Part shown: in pieces, positions 1 to 8,271 of the stretch
Numbering within the stretch: position 1 is the first letter of the stretch
How the letters are laid out: the number at the start of each line of letters is the position of its first letter
From: Paracoccus sp. MKU1
GTDB lineage: Bacteria > Pseudomonadota > Alphaproteobacteria > Rhodobacterales > Rhodobacteraceae
Assembly (NCBI RefSeq): GCF_001447385.1
Contig: NZ_LLWQ01000207.1
Coordinates: 23,750 to 87,749 of the forward strand
Direction of reading: 5' to 3'
Length of the DNA: 64,000 bases
Notes under the pieces: generated by a model
The model's input: the letters and a program-made list of their open reading frames with translations, nothing else
What the model was told of the DNA's origin: nothing
Databases searched by the model: none
Translations under genes and position numbers: made by a program

Positions 1-356
1 ATGGGCAGCGTATAGGCATAGCGCGCCGCCCGCTCGGGGTTGATGCCGACCGAGGTCGCCACGAAGTCGAACTTCTGCGCCAGAAGCCCCGGCAGGATGC
101 CCTGGAACGGCAGGTCGAGCTGCTTGATCTCGACACCCCAGGACTTGGCGATCTCGTCCAGCAGGTCGCGGCCGAAGCCGGTGATCTGCCCGTCCTTGAC
201 GAATTCGAACGGCGGATAGGCGGCCTCGGTGCCCACGACCATCGTGCCGGTGCGCTTGATCTTTTCGAAGGTGGTTTCGGCCAGAGCCGGCACTGCGCTC
301 GCCAGGGCGATGGCGATGCTGACCGACAGGCCGGCGAAGGTGCGGCGGGTGATCAT
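1..356 (-). CDS. Family 3 (amino-acid type) ABC transporter substrate-binding protein, N-terminal part
   Basis: Periplasmic receptor of a polar amino-acid-type importer. The 118 visible codons encode a signal peptide (about residues 1-26, ending VPALA) and then motifs of the SBP_bac_3 fold: GTMVVGTEAAYPPFEF, GFGRDLLDEIAK and FDFVATSVGINPERA. The ATG at 354-356 has a GGGAGGAG ribosome site a short distance upstream. The 3' part lies beyond the left edge, so length, ligand and permease partners are unknown. The gene is divergent from a LysR-type regulator, the usual arrangement for a regulator and its target. Family assignment is firm; the substrate is not readable from this fragment. Confidence 0.85.
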   Translation of the reverse strand, partial: MITRRTFAGLSVSIAIALASAVPALAETTFEKIKRTGTMVVGTEAAYPPFEFVKDGQITGFGRDLLDEIAKSWGVEIKQLDLPFQGILPGLLAQKFDFVATSVGINPERAARYAYTLP

Positions 357-488
357 TGTCAGGCTCCTCCCTTGTCAGATGATCTGGCGCCGTGGATAAA
401 GCGAATCCCCGCCACATCAAAAACAAAAATCATCCTGCGATCCTGCGCCGGACCGATCCTTGCGTGGCACGGAATTTTATAAAACCGT

Positions 489-574
489 TTAATTATAATT
501 ATATACCTTAAATCATCCTGCGTGATTGGCACGATTCTGGCTTGCCATCATCCCGAAAACTCCTAATTATAATT
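489..574. promoter_or_regulatory. AT-rich divergent control region with a repeated TAATTATAATT element
   Basis: The gap between the two divergent genes (357-598) contains an unusually AT-rich island in otherwise GC-rich DNA. The 11-mer TAATTATAATT occurs at 490-500 and again at 564-574. The copies are 74 bp apart, close to seven helical turns. The dyad character and position between a LysR gene and its presumed target suggest operator half-sites and divergent promoters. This is inference from sequence only. Confidence 0.4.
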
Positions 575-598
575 CTGGAAAATCATGATGTGACCGCC

Positions 599-1588
599 AT
601 GTGCGCCGCTGACAGCCTAAGCCCCCTGCCCCGCATAGCGATCGACCTGCATGCGCTCGAACTGTATCTCGCCGTCTTTGGCACCGGCAGCATGACCGCC
701 GCTGCCGAGCGGATGCAGCTGACGCAATCGGCGGTGTCCCGGCAGATCCTGCGGCTCGAGGCGGAACTGGGCGTGCCGCTGTTCGACCGGGCCTCGCGGC
801 CGATGGTGCCGACGCCGGCCGGCCGGCGGCTGGCGCAAAGCGCCGAGCGGCTGCTGTCGCAGGCGGCATCGCTGAGAAACGAGCTGCTGGACGCCAACCA
901 GACGACCCTGACCCAGCTGCGGCTGGGGATCATCGATTCGCTGTCCGATCCGCTGGTGCCGCAGTTGATCAAGGCCATGCGCCACAGCGTCGACGCGGTC
1001 TCGATCTTCAGCGGCTTCATGGAGCCGCTGCGGCAGAAGCTGATCAACGGCGACCTGGACGCCGTCATCTCGGCGGACCCGTTCGACGATCTCGACCGCT
1101 TCGACCGGCACGAGCTTTTCTCCGAGCAGTTCATCGCGCTGGTGCCCAAGGACGTGCCGCCGTTCCGGGACGAGGAATCGTTTCGCCGCTTCGCCACCAC
1201 CTCGCCGATGATCCGCTCGGGTGCGGCGACGGGCATCGCGCGGCGGGTCGAGCAGCAGTTCCGCCGCACCCGGCTGGAGGTTCCGCATGCCTTTGCCTGC
1301 GACACCATCGATTCCATCATCAGCTTCGTCGCGGCGGGGCTGGGCTGGACCATCCTGACGCCAAGCTGCATCCGCAAATGCGCGAATCACGTGCCTTTCC
1401 TGCAAATCCTGCCGCTTCCCGGCCCGGCCTTCGCGCGGCGGATCTATCTGGTGACCCGCAGCGGCGAGTTGACGGCATTGAAGCCATTGCTGGTCCAGAC
1501 CTGCCGCACGATCATCGCCGCGCAATATGTCCCCGCTCTCAGCGCCCTGGCCCCCTGGCTGGGCGCAGCGGTGAGCGTTGCGAAATAG
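599..1588 (+). CDS. LysR-type transcriptional regulator
   Basis: DNA-binding regulator of about 329 residues. The N-terminal winged helix reads LYLAVFGTGSMTAAAERMQ, LTQSAVSRQILRLE and LGVPLFDR, the classic LysR helix-turn-helix. The C-terminal half is the periplasmic-binding-protein-like effector domain (TSPMIRSGAATGIARR, FVAAGLGWTILTP). I chose the ATG at 599 because it sits about 12 residues before the helix-turn-helix; an in-frame TTG at 542 would add 19 residues with no LysR similarity. The gene is divergent from the substrate-binding protein at the left edge and probably controls it. The effector is unknown. Confidence 0.85.
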   Translation: MCAADSLSPLPRIAIDLHALELYLAVFGTGSMTAAAERMQLTQSAVSRQILRLEAELGVPLFDRASRPMVPTPAGRRLAQSAERLLSQAASLRNELLDANQTTLTQLRLGIIDSLSDPLVPQLIKAMRHSVDAVSIFSGFMEPLRQKLINGDLDAVISADPFDDLDRFDRHELFSEQFIALVPKDVPPFRDEESFRRFATTSPMIRSGAATGIARRVEQQFRRTRLEVPHAFACDTIDSIISFVAAGLGWTILTPSCIRKCANHVPFLQILPLPGPAFARRIYLVTRSGELTALKPLLVQTCRTIIAAQYVPALSALAPWLGAAVSVAK

Positions 1589-1638
1589 GACCCCGCAGGG
1601 GCCATATTCCTCGCGGAGCCGGTCGCCCCCCGCATCGC

Positions 1639-1665
1639 CGGATGCCGCTGCTTGCGCAGCATCCG
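1639..1665 (+). terminator. Possible hairpin downstream of the LysR gene
   Basis: Arms CGGATGC (1639-1645) and GCATCCG (1659-1665) form a perfect 7-bp stem with a 13-base loop, about 50 bases after the LysR stop. There is no U-run after it, so an intrinsic terminator is only a guess. Confidence 0.25.
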
Positions 1666-1734
1666 ACGGCAGGCATGGATCACGGGCCACGCAGGCCGGG
1701 CTCCGGCCGGCACGATAACGGCCGCGGGAGCGTT

Positions 1735-1897
1735 TCAGCAGCTCGGATTGCCGCACGCAGCCCTTCGGCACCCGGATCAGCTTGGGCGGGCCGACCTCGG
1801 CGCCCGGCACGGTCAGGAAGGCGATGCGGTGGTCGGCGGTGTCGTTGGTGGGCCCGGCCGCGCCATCGAAGGCACAGTTCGGCACGCAGCCGACCAT
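1735..1897 (-). other. Coding-like remnant of unknown origin in the LysR-urtE gap
   Basis: The 498-bp gap 1589-2086 contains no convincing intact gene. On the minus strand, from 1897 down to about 1735, one frame has strong third-position GC and protein-like text (GCVPNCAFDGAAGPTND, then ADHRIAFLTVPGAEVGPP and KLIRVPKGC). A stop lies four codons before its first ATG, and further on the frame runs into the LysR gene as antisense. It looks like the middle of a decayed gene, perhaps once attached to the urea-transport operon, but I do not recognise the family. The rest of the gap shows nothing beyond the hairpin listed separately. Confidence 0.3.
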
Positions 1898-2086
1898 TGG
1901 CCCGTATCAGCCGATGATCCAGGGTTCCCTCGAAAGCCCCGGCCGTGAAGCGGTCTGGAATATGGCCGCGCCGATTTCCTGGACATGGACGGCGCCAGTA
2001 TCGATCCGGATGGAGTTCCGGCTCCAACCCGGGCATCGCCCGGGTTCTGAGAGCTGCGTCCGCCCCGCCAACGGGGGGGAAATCCC

Positions 2087-2794
2087 TCATGCCGCGGCGT
2101 GACCGGCCAGCCGCGCGTGCAAATCCTCACGGCGCAGATCGGCTTTCGATCCCTGCGCCACCGCCCGGCCCCGTTCCAGCACCAGGAAATCATTGCCCAG
2201 ATCCCAGGCGAAGTCGAAATATTGCTCGACCAGCACGATGGCCATGTCGCCCCGCTCGCGAAGCGCGGCGATCACCCGGCCGATCTGGGCAATGATGTTG
2301 GGCTGGATGCCCTCGGTCGGCTCGTCCAGCAGCAGGACACGCGGTTTGGCGATCAACGCGCGGGCGATGGCAAGCTGCTGCTGCTGGCCGCCCGAAAGGT
2401 CGCCGCCCCGCCGATGCGCCATCTCGGCCAGCACGGGAAAACTGTCGAAGATCTCGTCCGGGACGCGGCGCTGGTTGCGGGGCAGGCAGGCGAATCCGGT
2501 CTCCATGTTCTCGCGCACGGTCAGCATGGGAAAGATCGCCCTACCCTGCGGCACATAGCCAACGCCCATCCGCGCCATCTGCTGGGCCGTCACCCGACCC
2601 AGTTCGCGCCCGTCAAGGCGGATCGTGCCGCCGGAACGGGGATGCCGCCCGGCCAGCAGGCTCAGCAGCGAGGTCTTGCCCACGCCGTTGTTGCCCATCA
2701 CGCAGGTCACGCGACCGGGCCGGGCGTCGATGTCGATGCCGTGAAGGATCTGGCTGCCGCCGTAGTGTAGGGTCAGGTTCCTGGCTTCCAGCAT
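2087..2794 (-). CDS. urtE: Urea ABC transporter ATP-binding protein UrtE
   Basis: One of two ATPases of the branched-chain-type urea importer UrtABCDE, 235 residues, cytoplasmic. Walker A is GNNGVGKTS (about residues 34-42), the signature is LSGGQQQQLAIARAL and Walker B is RVLLLDEPTEGIQPN. The EGIQPNII segment and the family length fit UrtE/LivF-type subunits. It starts at the ATG at 2792-2794, three bases after urtD, and is the last gene of the operon. Hydrolysis of ATP by UrtD/UrtE drives urea uptake through UrtB/UrtC. Confidence 0.93.
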   Translation of the reverse strand: MLEARNLTLHYGGSQILHGIDIDARPGRVTCVMGNNGVGKTSLLSLLAGRHPRSGGTIRLDGRELGRVTAQQMARMGVGYVPQGRAIFPMLTVRENMETGFACLPRNQRRVPDEIFDSFPVLAEMAHRRGGDLSGGQQQQLAIARALIAKPRVLLLDEPTEGIQPNIIAQIGRVIAALRERGDMAIVLVEQYFDFAWDLGNDFLVLERGRAVAQGSKADLRREDLHARLAGHAAA

Positions 2795-2797
2795 GTC

Positions 2798-3538
2798 TCA
2801 GCGCCCCAGATAGACTTCGATCACATCGGGATTGCGGGTCACGTGGTCCAGGCTGCCCTCGGCCAGCACCGATCCCTGATGCAGCACCGTCACCTTGCAG
2901 TCCAGCCGGCGCACGAAGTCCATGTCATGTTCGACCACCACCACGGCGCGGGTCTGAGCCAGCCGGACAAGCAGCGCGGTGGTCTGTTCGCGTTCCGCCA
3001 GGGTCATGCCGGCGGCGGGCTCGTCGACCAGCAGCAGGCGCGGCTCCTGCGCCAGCAGCATGCCGATCTCCAGCCATTGCTTCTGGCCGTGGCTCAACTT
3101 TCCCGCCTTGCGGTGGGTGTGGTCGGCCAGACCGACCTCGGCCGCCAGTTCCGCCACCCGCGCCTCCGATGCGGCCGTGGGTTTCCAGAACAGCACCGCA
3201 AAGGGGCCGCGGCTCGCCTTCAGCGCCATGGTCAGGTTGGCGGCGACGCTCTGGTCCTCGAAGACGGTCGGGCGCTGGAACTTGCGGCCGATGCCGGCGC
3301 GGGCGATCTGCGCCTCGTTCATCCGCAGCAGCGATTTCGAGCTTTCGCCGAATTTCACATCGCCGCTGTCGGGCCGGGTCTTGCCGGTCACGATGTCCAT
3401 GAAGGTGGTCTTGCCCGCGCCATTGGGGCCGATCACCGCGCGCAGTTCCGCCGCGCCGATGCTGAAGGACAGGTTGTTGATCGCCCGGAACCCGTCGAAG
3501 CTGACCGCGATCCCGTCCACTTCCAGCAGCGCGGTCAT
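2798..3538 (-). CDS. urtD: Urea ABC transporter ATP-binding protein UrtD
   Basis: LivG-type ATPase of the urea importer, 246 residues. Walker A is GPNGAGKTT; the signature region reads LSHGQKQWLEIGMLL, with the LSHGQ variant usual in UrtD; Walker B is LLLVDEPAAGMT; the switch His is in VVVVEHDMDFV. The start ATG (3536-3538) overlaps the urtC stop by four bases (ATGA), implying translational coupling. The same frame stays open much further upstream, but that part lies on top of urtC and is not protein coding. Confidence 0.93.
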   Translation of the reverse strand: MTALLEVDGIAVSFDGFRAINNLSFSIGAAELRAVIGPNGAGKTTFMDIVTGKTRPDSGDVKFGESSKSLLRMNEAQIARAGIGRKFQRPTVFEDQSVAANLTMALKASRGPFAVLFWKPTAASEARVAELAAEVGLADHTHRKAGKLSHGQKQWLEIGMLLAQEPRLLLVDEPAAGMTLAEREQTTALLVRLAQTRAVVVVEHDMDFVRRLDCKVTVLHQGSVLAEGSLDHVTRNPDVIEVYLGR

Positions 3539-4770
3539 GCCTTGGCCTCCTGCTCCTGCAATGCACCCTGGTCTGGACCAAGGTCGCGGCCGTGGCGGCG
3601 CGGCGGCAGGATGCCCGCCAGCCGGTCGAAGATGCCCGCGATGCCCTTGGGCGCGAACAGCGTCACCAGCACGAAGCAAAGGCCAAGCGCCACCTGCCAC
3701 CAGTCCACCCAGTTGACCGTATAGCCCGGCAAATGAATCGAGGGCGCGCGCCCGCCCGTGAACCAGCTTGACAGCAGCGAGACCACGATGGCGCCGATCA
3801 TCACGCCGTAAAGCCGCCCGCGCCCGCCGATGGCGACCCAGACGGCGAGGTAGATCGAGGCGATGGGCATCAGCTCCGCCGGGTTGATGATGCCCGCCTG
3901 CGGATAGTAAAGCGCGCCCGCAATCGCGGTGATCATCGCGGCCAGGGTAAAGACCGCCAGCTTGAAGCCCTCGACCGGATAGCCCAGGAAGCGCACGCGG
4001 GTCTCGTCGTCGCGGATGGCGCGGATGACGCTGCCGAACTTGCCGCCGACCACCCATGCGGCCAGCACGTAGAACAGCGCCAGGGCGGCGGCCGAGGCCC
4101 AGAGGAACCAGATCGACAGCCGCGCCTGCCCCACCCCGTCGAGGCCGGGGATGTTCTGCAATCCCGACAGACCGTTGTTGCCCCGGAAGCCGCTGTCGTT
4201 CTGGAACAGCCACAGGGCCAGCGCCAGCGTCATCGCCTGCGTCAGGATCGACAGGTACACGCCGTTCACGCGCGACCGGAACGCGAGCCAGCCGAAGACC
4301 AGCGCCAGCAGGCCCGGCACCACGACGACAAGGACCAGTTGCGCCGTCAGCGAATGGGCGAAGGACCAGACCAGCGGCAGGTCCGCGGACCCGACGACGC
4401 CGAAGATCTGGTTGGCCACGGCCTCGCGCAACTCCTGCGCGGTGGGCGGGATCGGGTTGCCGGAGAGCGAGGCGGCGACGATGGCCTCGGTGCGGGCATA
4501 CATCAGCCATTGCCCGATCATGTAGCCGCCCAGGGCGAAGAAGGCCATCTGCCCTAGGGACAGGATGCCCAGATAGCCCCAGACCAGATCCATCGCCAAG
4601 GCGGCCAGCGCCAGGCACAGCGTCTTGCCCAGCACCTTGACGGTCGAGGTCGGGATGACGCCCGAACCGTAGGCCGCGCTCATCAGCGTCACGGCAAGCG
4701 TAAAGGCGGCCAGCAGCGCCAGGACGACCAGGGCCGAGGGGTTGCGCAGGATGAAGGGTTGCCGGGTCAT
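3535..4770 (-). CDS. urtC: Urea ABC transporter permease UrtC
   Basis: Inner-membrane permease, LivM family, 411 residues with about ten hydrophobic segments. Recognisable pieces are DLVWGYLGILSLGQMAFFALGGY and AIRDDETRVRFLGYPVE, the coupling region that contacts the ATPase. Together with UrtB it forms the urea channel. I start it at ATG 4768-4770 (MTRQPFIL), which has a GGAGG site and lies one base after the urtB stop; a start 18 bases upstream would sit inside urtB and lacks a ribosome site. It overlaps urtD by four bases. Confidence 0.92.
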   Translation of the reverse strand: MTRQPFILRNPSALVVLALLAAFTLAVTLMSAAYGSGVIPTSTVKVLGKTLCLALAALAMDLVWGYLGILSLGQMAFFALGGYMIGQWLMYARTEAIVAASLSGNPIPPTAQELREAVANQIFGVVGSADLPLVWSFAHSLTAQLVLVVVVPGLLALVFGWLAFRSRVNGVYLSILTQAMTLALALWLFQNDSGFRGNNGLSGLQNIPGLDGVGQARLSIWFLWASAAALALFYVLAAWVVGGKFGSVIRAIRDDETRVRFLGYPVEGFKLAVFTLAAMITAIAGALYYPQAGIINPAELMPIASIYLAVWVAIGGRGRLYGVMIGAIVVSLLSSWFTGGRAPSIHLPGYTVNWVDWWQVALGLCFVLVTLFAPKGIAGIFDRLAGILPPRRHGRDLGPDQGALQEQEAKA

Positions 4771-4771
4771 G

Positions 4772-6688
4772 TCACGCCTCCGCCGCACGGCCGCGCTGCG
4801 GGATGATGCCGCGCGGCCGGAACTGGATGAAGATCACGATGAACAGGATCATGAAGGTCTGCGCCGCAAGCGTGTTCGAGGGATTGAAGGATTCGATCAC
4901 CTTCGACAGCACCCCGATCAGCCCGGCGCCCGCCAGGGTGCCCCAGATGTTGCCGACGCCGCCGACCACAACCGTCATGAAGCTTTGCACGATATATTGC
5001 TGGCCCAGCTCCGAGGTGACCTGCGCGAACAGCCCGATGGCCACGCCCGCGATCCCGGCGATGCCGGAGCCGAGGCCGAAGGTCAGCATGGCGATGCGGT
5101 CGGGGTTGATCCCCATGCTGGCCGCCATGCCGGGGTTTTGCGTCACCGCGCGGACCTCCAGCCCCAGCCGCGTGCGCTTCATGATGATGAGGAACAGGCC
5201 CAGGAACAGCAGCGCCAGCCCGAAGATCGCCACCCGGATGGTCGAGATCGAGACCACGTCGTTCAGCGTGATCGCGCCCTCCAGCCATGCGGGCGCGGTC
5301 AGCGGCCGGGCCTGCGTGCCGAAGATGTTCTTGGCAAGCTGTTGCAGCGCGATCGAGACGCCGAAGGTCGCAAGCAGCGTCTCCAGCGGCCGATGCGCCA
5401 GGTGCCGGATCACCAGCCGGTACAGCACCACGCCCGCGGCAAAGGTCACCGCGAAGGCCAGCGGCAGCGCCGCCACCAGCGACAGGGTGCGGTCCGCGAT
5501 CACGGTCTGCGCGACATAGCCGGTATAGGCGCCCATCATGATGAATTCGCCATGCGCCATGTTGATGACGCGCATCACCCCGAAGGTGATCGCCAGCCCG
5601 ATGGCGGCCAGGAAATAGATCGAGGCCAGAGACAGCGCGTCCAGCCCCAGGTCGATCCCCTTCATCGCCACCAGCCGCCATTCCGCACCCCTTTGCGCGG
5701 CGCGGGCGGCGTCGGTCACGGCCGCCTCGGGTTCGGCAAAGATATCGAAGAAGCGGATGTCTGCCAGCGCCGCCTCGGTCTCGGCCTCGGTCGCGGCGGG
5801 CGGGACGGTCCCCGCGCCCTCCAGCGCCTCATAGGCGCGGTCGCGGGCTTGCGGATCGGACAGCTCGGCGGCGGAAACGCCGCCCACCCTGCCATCGACG
5901 ATATGCGCGGCCAGCGCATTGCGCTGGTCGGCGGCGGTCAGGCGCGGCTGGATCAGCCCCTGTGCCGTCAGCAGGGCGACGGCGGCCTCGCGCGGGAAAT
6001 CGGCTGACCCCACGCGCAATTCGCCGGCGATATTGGCGCCCTGCGGCTCCTCGGTCGAGGCCACGCGCCGGGTCGCCAGCAAAGGGTTCAGCGCGGCGCG
6101 GAAATCAAGGCCCACATCGCCCGCCATGTCCTGGATGGCTGCCACCCGCGCGGCGGGATCGGCGTCGAATCGGATGGCCAGCAGCTTTTCGATCCGGGCG
6201 CGGCGGGCGGCCAGCGCGGGGTCCGGATCGGGCGCGGCGGCGCGCAGGGCGGCCAGATGCTCGGGGGTGCCGTCGCGGGCGATGCTGGCCAGCGCGGCGG
6301 CGCGGCGGGCGCGGTCGGGGCTGGACACCTCTCCCGCGACCAGCGCCGATTCGATGACGCCGCGCACCCCGGCATTGGGCCGCAGCATCTTCGGGTCCGC
6401 GCCCCTGACAGCCTGCCCCGTCACCGCATCGGTGGCGCCGTCACCCGCGACGATCACCAGCCGCCCCGTCTCGGTCACGCCGAGCGCGCGGCCCGCCCAG
6501 GCCGACAGCAGCCCCAGCCCCTCGGGTCCGGTGGCGGCGATCTGGGCCACCAGGGGCTCGACCGTGCGGCGCGAGGGGCGCTCGATCTGGTCCAGGTGGT
6601 CGGCGATGACCGCTTCCAGCGCCGGATTGGCGGCGGCGGGCAAGACCAGGAACAGGCTCAGCAGCAAGGCGATCAGGCGGCAGGTCAT
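4772..6688 (-). CDS. urtB: Urea ABC transporter permease UrtB with long N-terminal periplasmic extension
   Basis: LivH-type permease of about 638 residues. Residues 1-20 look like a signal sequence (LIALLLSLFLVLPAAA). Residues of roughly 20-335 form an Ala/Arg-rich, HEAT-like soluble region of the kind found in long-form UrtB proteins. The rest is the membrane permease: IYFLAAIGLAITFGVMRVINMAHGEFIMMGAY and IMKRTRLGLEVRAVTQNPGMA carry the LivH signature and coupling helix. I prefer ATG 6688 (MTCRL) because an ACGGGA site precedes it at normal distance; ATG 6694 is an alternative. The open frame continues upstream through urtA, but only as a shadow. Confidence 0.9.
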   Translation of the reverse strand: MTCRLIALLLSLFLVLPAAANPALEAVIADHLDQIERPSRRTVEPLVAQIAATGPEGLGLLSAWAGRALGVTETGRLVIVAGDGATDAVTGQAVRGADPKMLRPNAGVRGVIESALVAGEVSSPDRARRAAALASIARDGTPEHLAALRAAAPDPDPALAARRARIEKLLAIRFDADPAARVAAIQDMAGDVGLDFRAALNPLLATRRVASTEEPQGANIAGELRVGSADFPREAAVALLTAQGLIQPRLTAADQRNALAAHIVDGRVGGVSAAELSDPQARDRAYEALEGAGTVPPAATEAETEAALADIRFFDIFAEPEAAVTDAARAAQRGAEWRLVAMKGIDLGLDALSLASIYFLAAIGLAITFGVMRVINMAHGEFIMMGAYTGYVAQTVIADRTLSLVAALPLAFAVTFAAGVVLYRLVIRHLAHRPLETLLATFGVSIALQQLAKNIFGTQARPLTAPAWLEGAITLNDVVSISTIRVAIFGLALLFLGLFLIIMKRTRLGLEVRAVTQNPGMAASMGINPDRIAMLTFGLGSGIAGIAGVAIGLFAQVTSELGQQYIVQSFMTVVVGGVGNIWGTLAGAGLIGVLSKVIESFNPSNTLAAQTFMILFIVIFIQFRPRGIIPQRGRAAEA

Positions 6689-6741
6689 GGGCATTCCCGT
6701 CTGGAGGCGAAAGAGGGCGGCTGCACCGCCCCCAAAGCCGG

Positions 6742-8028
6742 TCAGTAATTCGACTGGACCTGCACGCAGCTGGTGGTCTGGGTGTTGAACATGCCGCATT
6801 GCTTGCCCGGCCAGTCGGCATCCAGCACGGCGGATTCGGGCAGGTAGTCGGTCCAGGCGTCGCCCGGCACCGGCTCGGTCTGGCTGACGATGTCGAACTG
6901 GCCGTCGGCGCGGATCTCGCCGATCAGCACCGGCTTGGTCAGGTGGTGGTTGGGCAGGACCGTCGCCGTGCCGCCGGTCAGGTTCGGCACCTCGACCCCC
7001 ACGATAGCGTCCAGCACCGGATCGACATCGGTGGTGCCTGCCTTTTCCACCGCCGCGACCCAGGCGCTGAAGCCGATCATCGTCGCCTCCATCGGATCGT
7101 TGGTCACGCGCTTGTCGTCGCCGATGAACTTGTGCCATTCCTCGATGAAGGCGGCGTTCTCGGGCGTGTCGGCGGACTGGAAATAGTTCCAGGCGGCCAG
7201 GTGCCCGACAAGGTTCGTGGTATCCAGCCCGGAAAGCTCTTCCTCGCCGACCGAGAAGGCGATGACCGGGATGTCCTCGGCCGAGACGCCCGCCGCCGCC
7301 AGTTCCTTGTAGAAGCCGACATTGGCATCGCCGTTGATGGTCGAGACGACGCCGACCTTCTTGCCGTCCGCCCCCAGCGCCACCACGTCCGCGACGATCT
7401 TGGACCAGTCCGAATGCCCGAAGGGGGTGTAGTTGACGAAGATGTCCGCGACGGCGACGCCCTTGTCCTTCAGATAGGCGTCGAGGATGTTGTTCGTGGT
7501 GCGCGGATAGACGTAATCGGTGCCCAAGAGCGCCCATTTCTCGACGCCCAGTTCCTCCATCATGTAATCGACCGCCGGGATCGCCTGCTGGTTCGGGGCG
7601 GCGCCGGTATAGATGACGTTCTTCGAGCTTTCCTCGCCCTCGTATTGCACCGGATAGAACATCAGCCCGTTCAGTTCCTCCAGCACCGGCAGCACCGACT
7701 TGCGGGAAACCGAGGTCCAGGCGCCGAAGATCACGTCCACCTCGCTGACGGTCAGCAGTTCGCGCGCCTTTTCGGCGAACAGCGGCCAGTCCGAGGCCGG
7801 ATCGACCACCACGGCCTCCAGCGGGCGGCCGAGCAGCCCGCCCTTGGCGTTCTGGCGCTCGACCATCATCAGCACCGTGTCCTTCAGCGTGGTTTCCGAG
7901 ATCGCCATGGTGCCCGAGAGCGAGTGCAGCACGCCGATCTTGATCGGCTCGCCTTCCTGCGCCCAAGCGATGCCCGCAAGCCCGGTCGAAATCGCCAGAA
8001 CGGCGGCTGCGCTGATAGTCCTGTTCAT
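6742..8028 (-). CDS. urtA: Urea ABC transporter substrate-binding protein UrtA
   Basis: Periplasmic urea receptor of 428 residues. A signal peptide ends near residue 24 (GLAGIAWAQ). The mature protein begins IKIGVLHSLSGTMAISE and carries the UrtA-typical strings DVIFGAWTSVSRKSVLPV, GLMFYPVQYEGEESS and GTDYVYPRTTN. The C-terminus (CGMFNTQTTSCVQVQSN) also fits the family. ATG 8026-8028 follows a GGGGAGA ribosome site. It is the first gene of urtABCDE; the 243-bp region upstream (8029-8271) presumably holds the promoter, but I could not identify a clear NtrC or sigma-54 site there. Confidence 0.94.
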   Translation of the reverse strand: MNRTISAAAVLAISTGLAGIAWAQEGEPIKIGVLHSLSGTMAISETTLKDTVLMMVERQNAKGGLLGRPLEAVVVDPASDWPLFAEKARELLTVSEVDVIFGAWTSVSRKSVLPVLEELNGLMFYPVQYEGEESSKNVIYTGAAPNQQAIPAVDYMMEELGVEKWALLGTDYVYPRTTNNILDAYLKDKGVAVADIFVNYTPFGHSDWSKIVADVVALGADGKKVGVVSTINGDANVGFYKELAAAGVSAEDIPVIAFSVGEEELSGLDTTNLVGHLAAWNYFQSADTPENAAFIEEWHKFIGDDKRVTNDPMEATMIGFSAWVAAVEKAGTTDVDPVLDAIVGVEVPNLTGGTATVLPNHHLTKPVLIGEIRADGQFDIVSQTEPVPGDAWTDYLPESAVLDADWPGKQCGMFNTQTTSCVQVQSNY

Positions 8029-8271
8029 CCCTGTCTCCCCTTGTATCGTTGCCAGCGGGTTCAAGGGCACTAGAGGGCATCGGCGGCACGCCGCCAATTC
8101 CTGCGCGCCCGACCATCACCCGGTGGCATGAACTGGCAAGATTTCAGGCAATTCGCCGGGTCATTTCCCGCAAAGCAGGCAGACTCCGACCAAATTTCAG
8201 CGCCGTGGGGTGGCGCGCCTGATCGTGCCGCAGGCGATTCACCCAGGGTTCCGCCGGGCCGAGGCGCCGGG

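Noticed and set aside
4772..8119. A single 1115-codon frame that could be read as a UrtA-UrtB fusion
   Set aside because: UrtA is encoded in a different frame with its own signal peptide and stop at 6742; only the part from 6688 onward has UrtB sequence.
8029..8271. A sigma-54/NtrC promoter for the urea importer
   Set aside because: TGGCA strings occur, but none has a TTGC at the right distance on the urtA strand.
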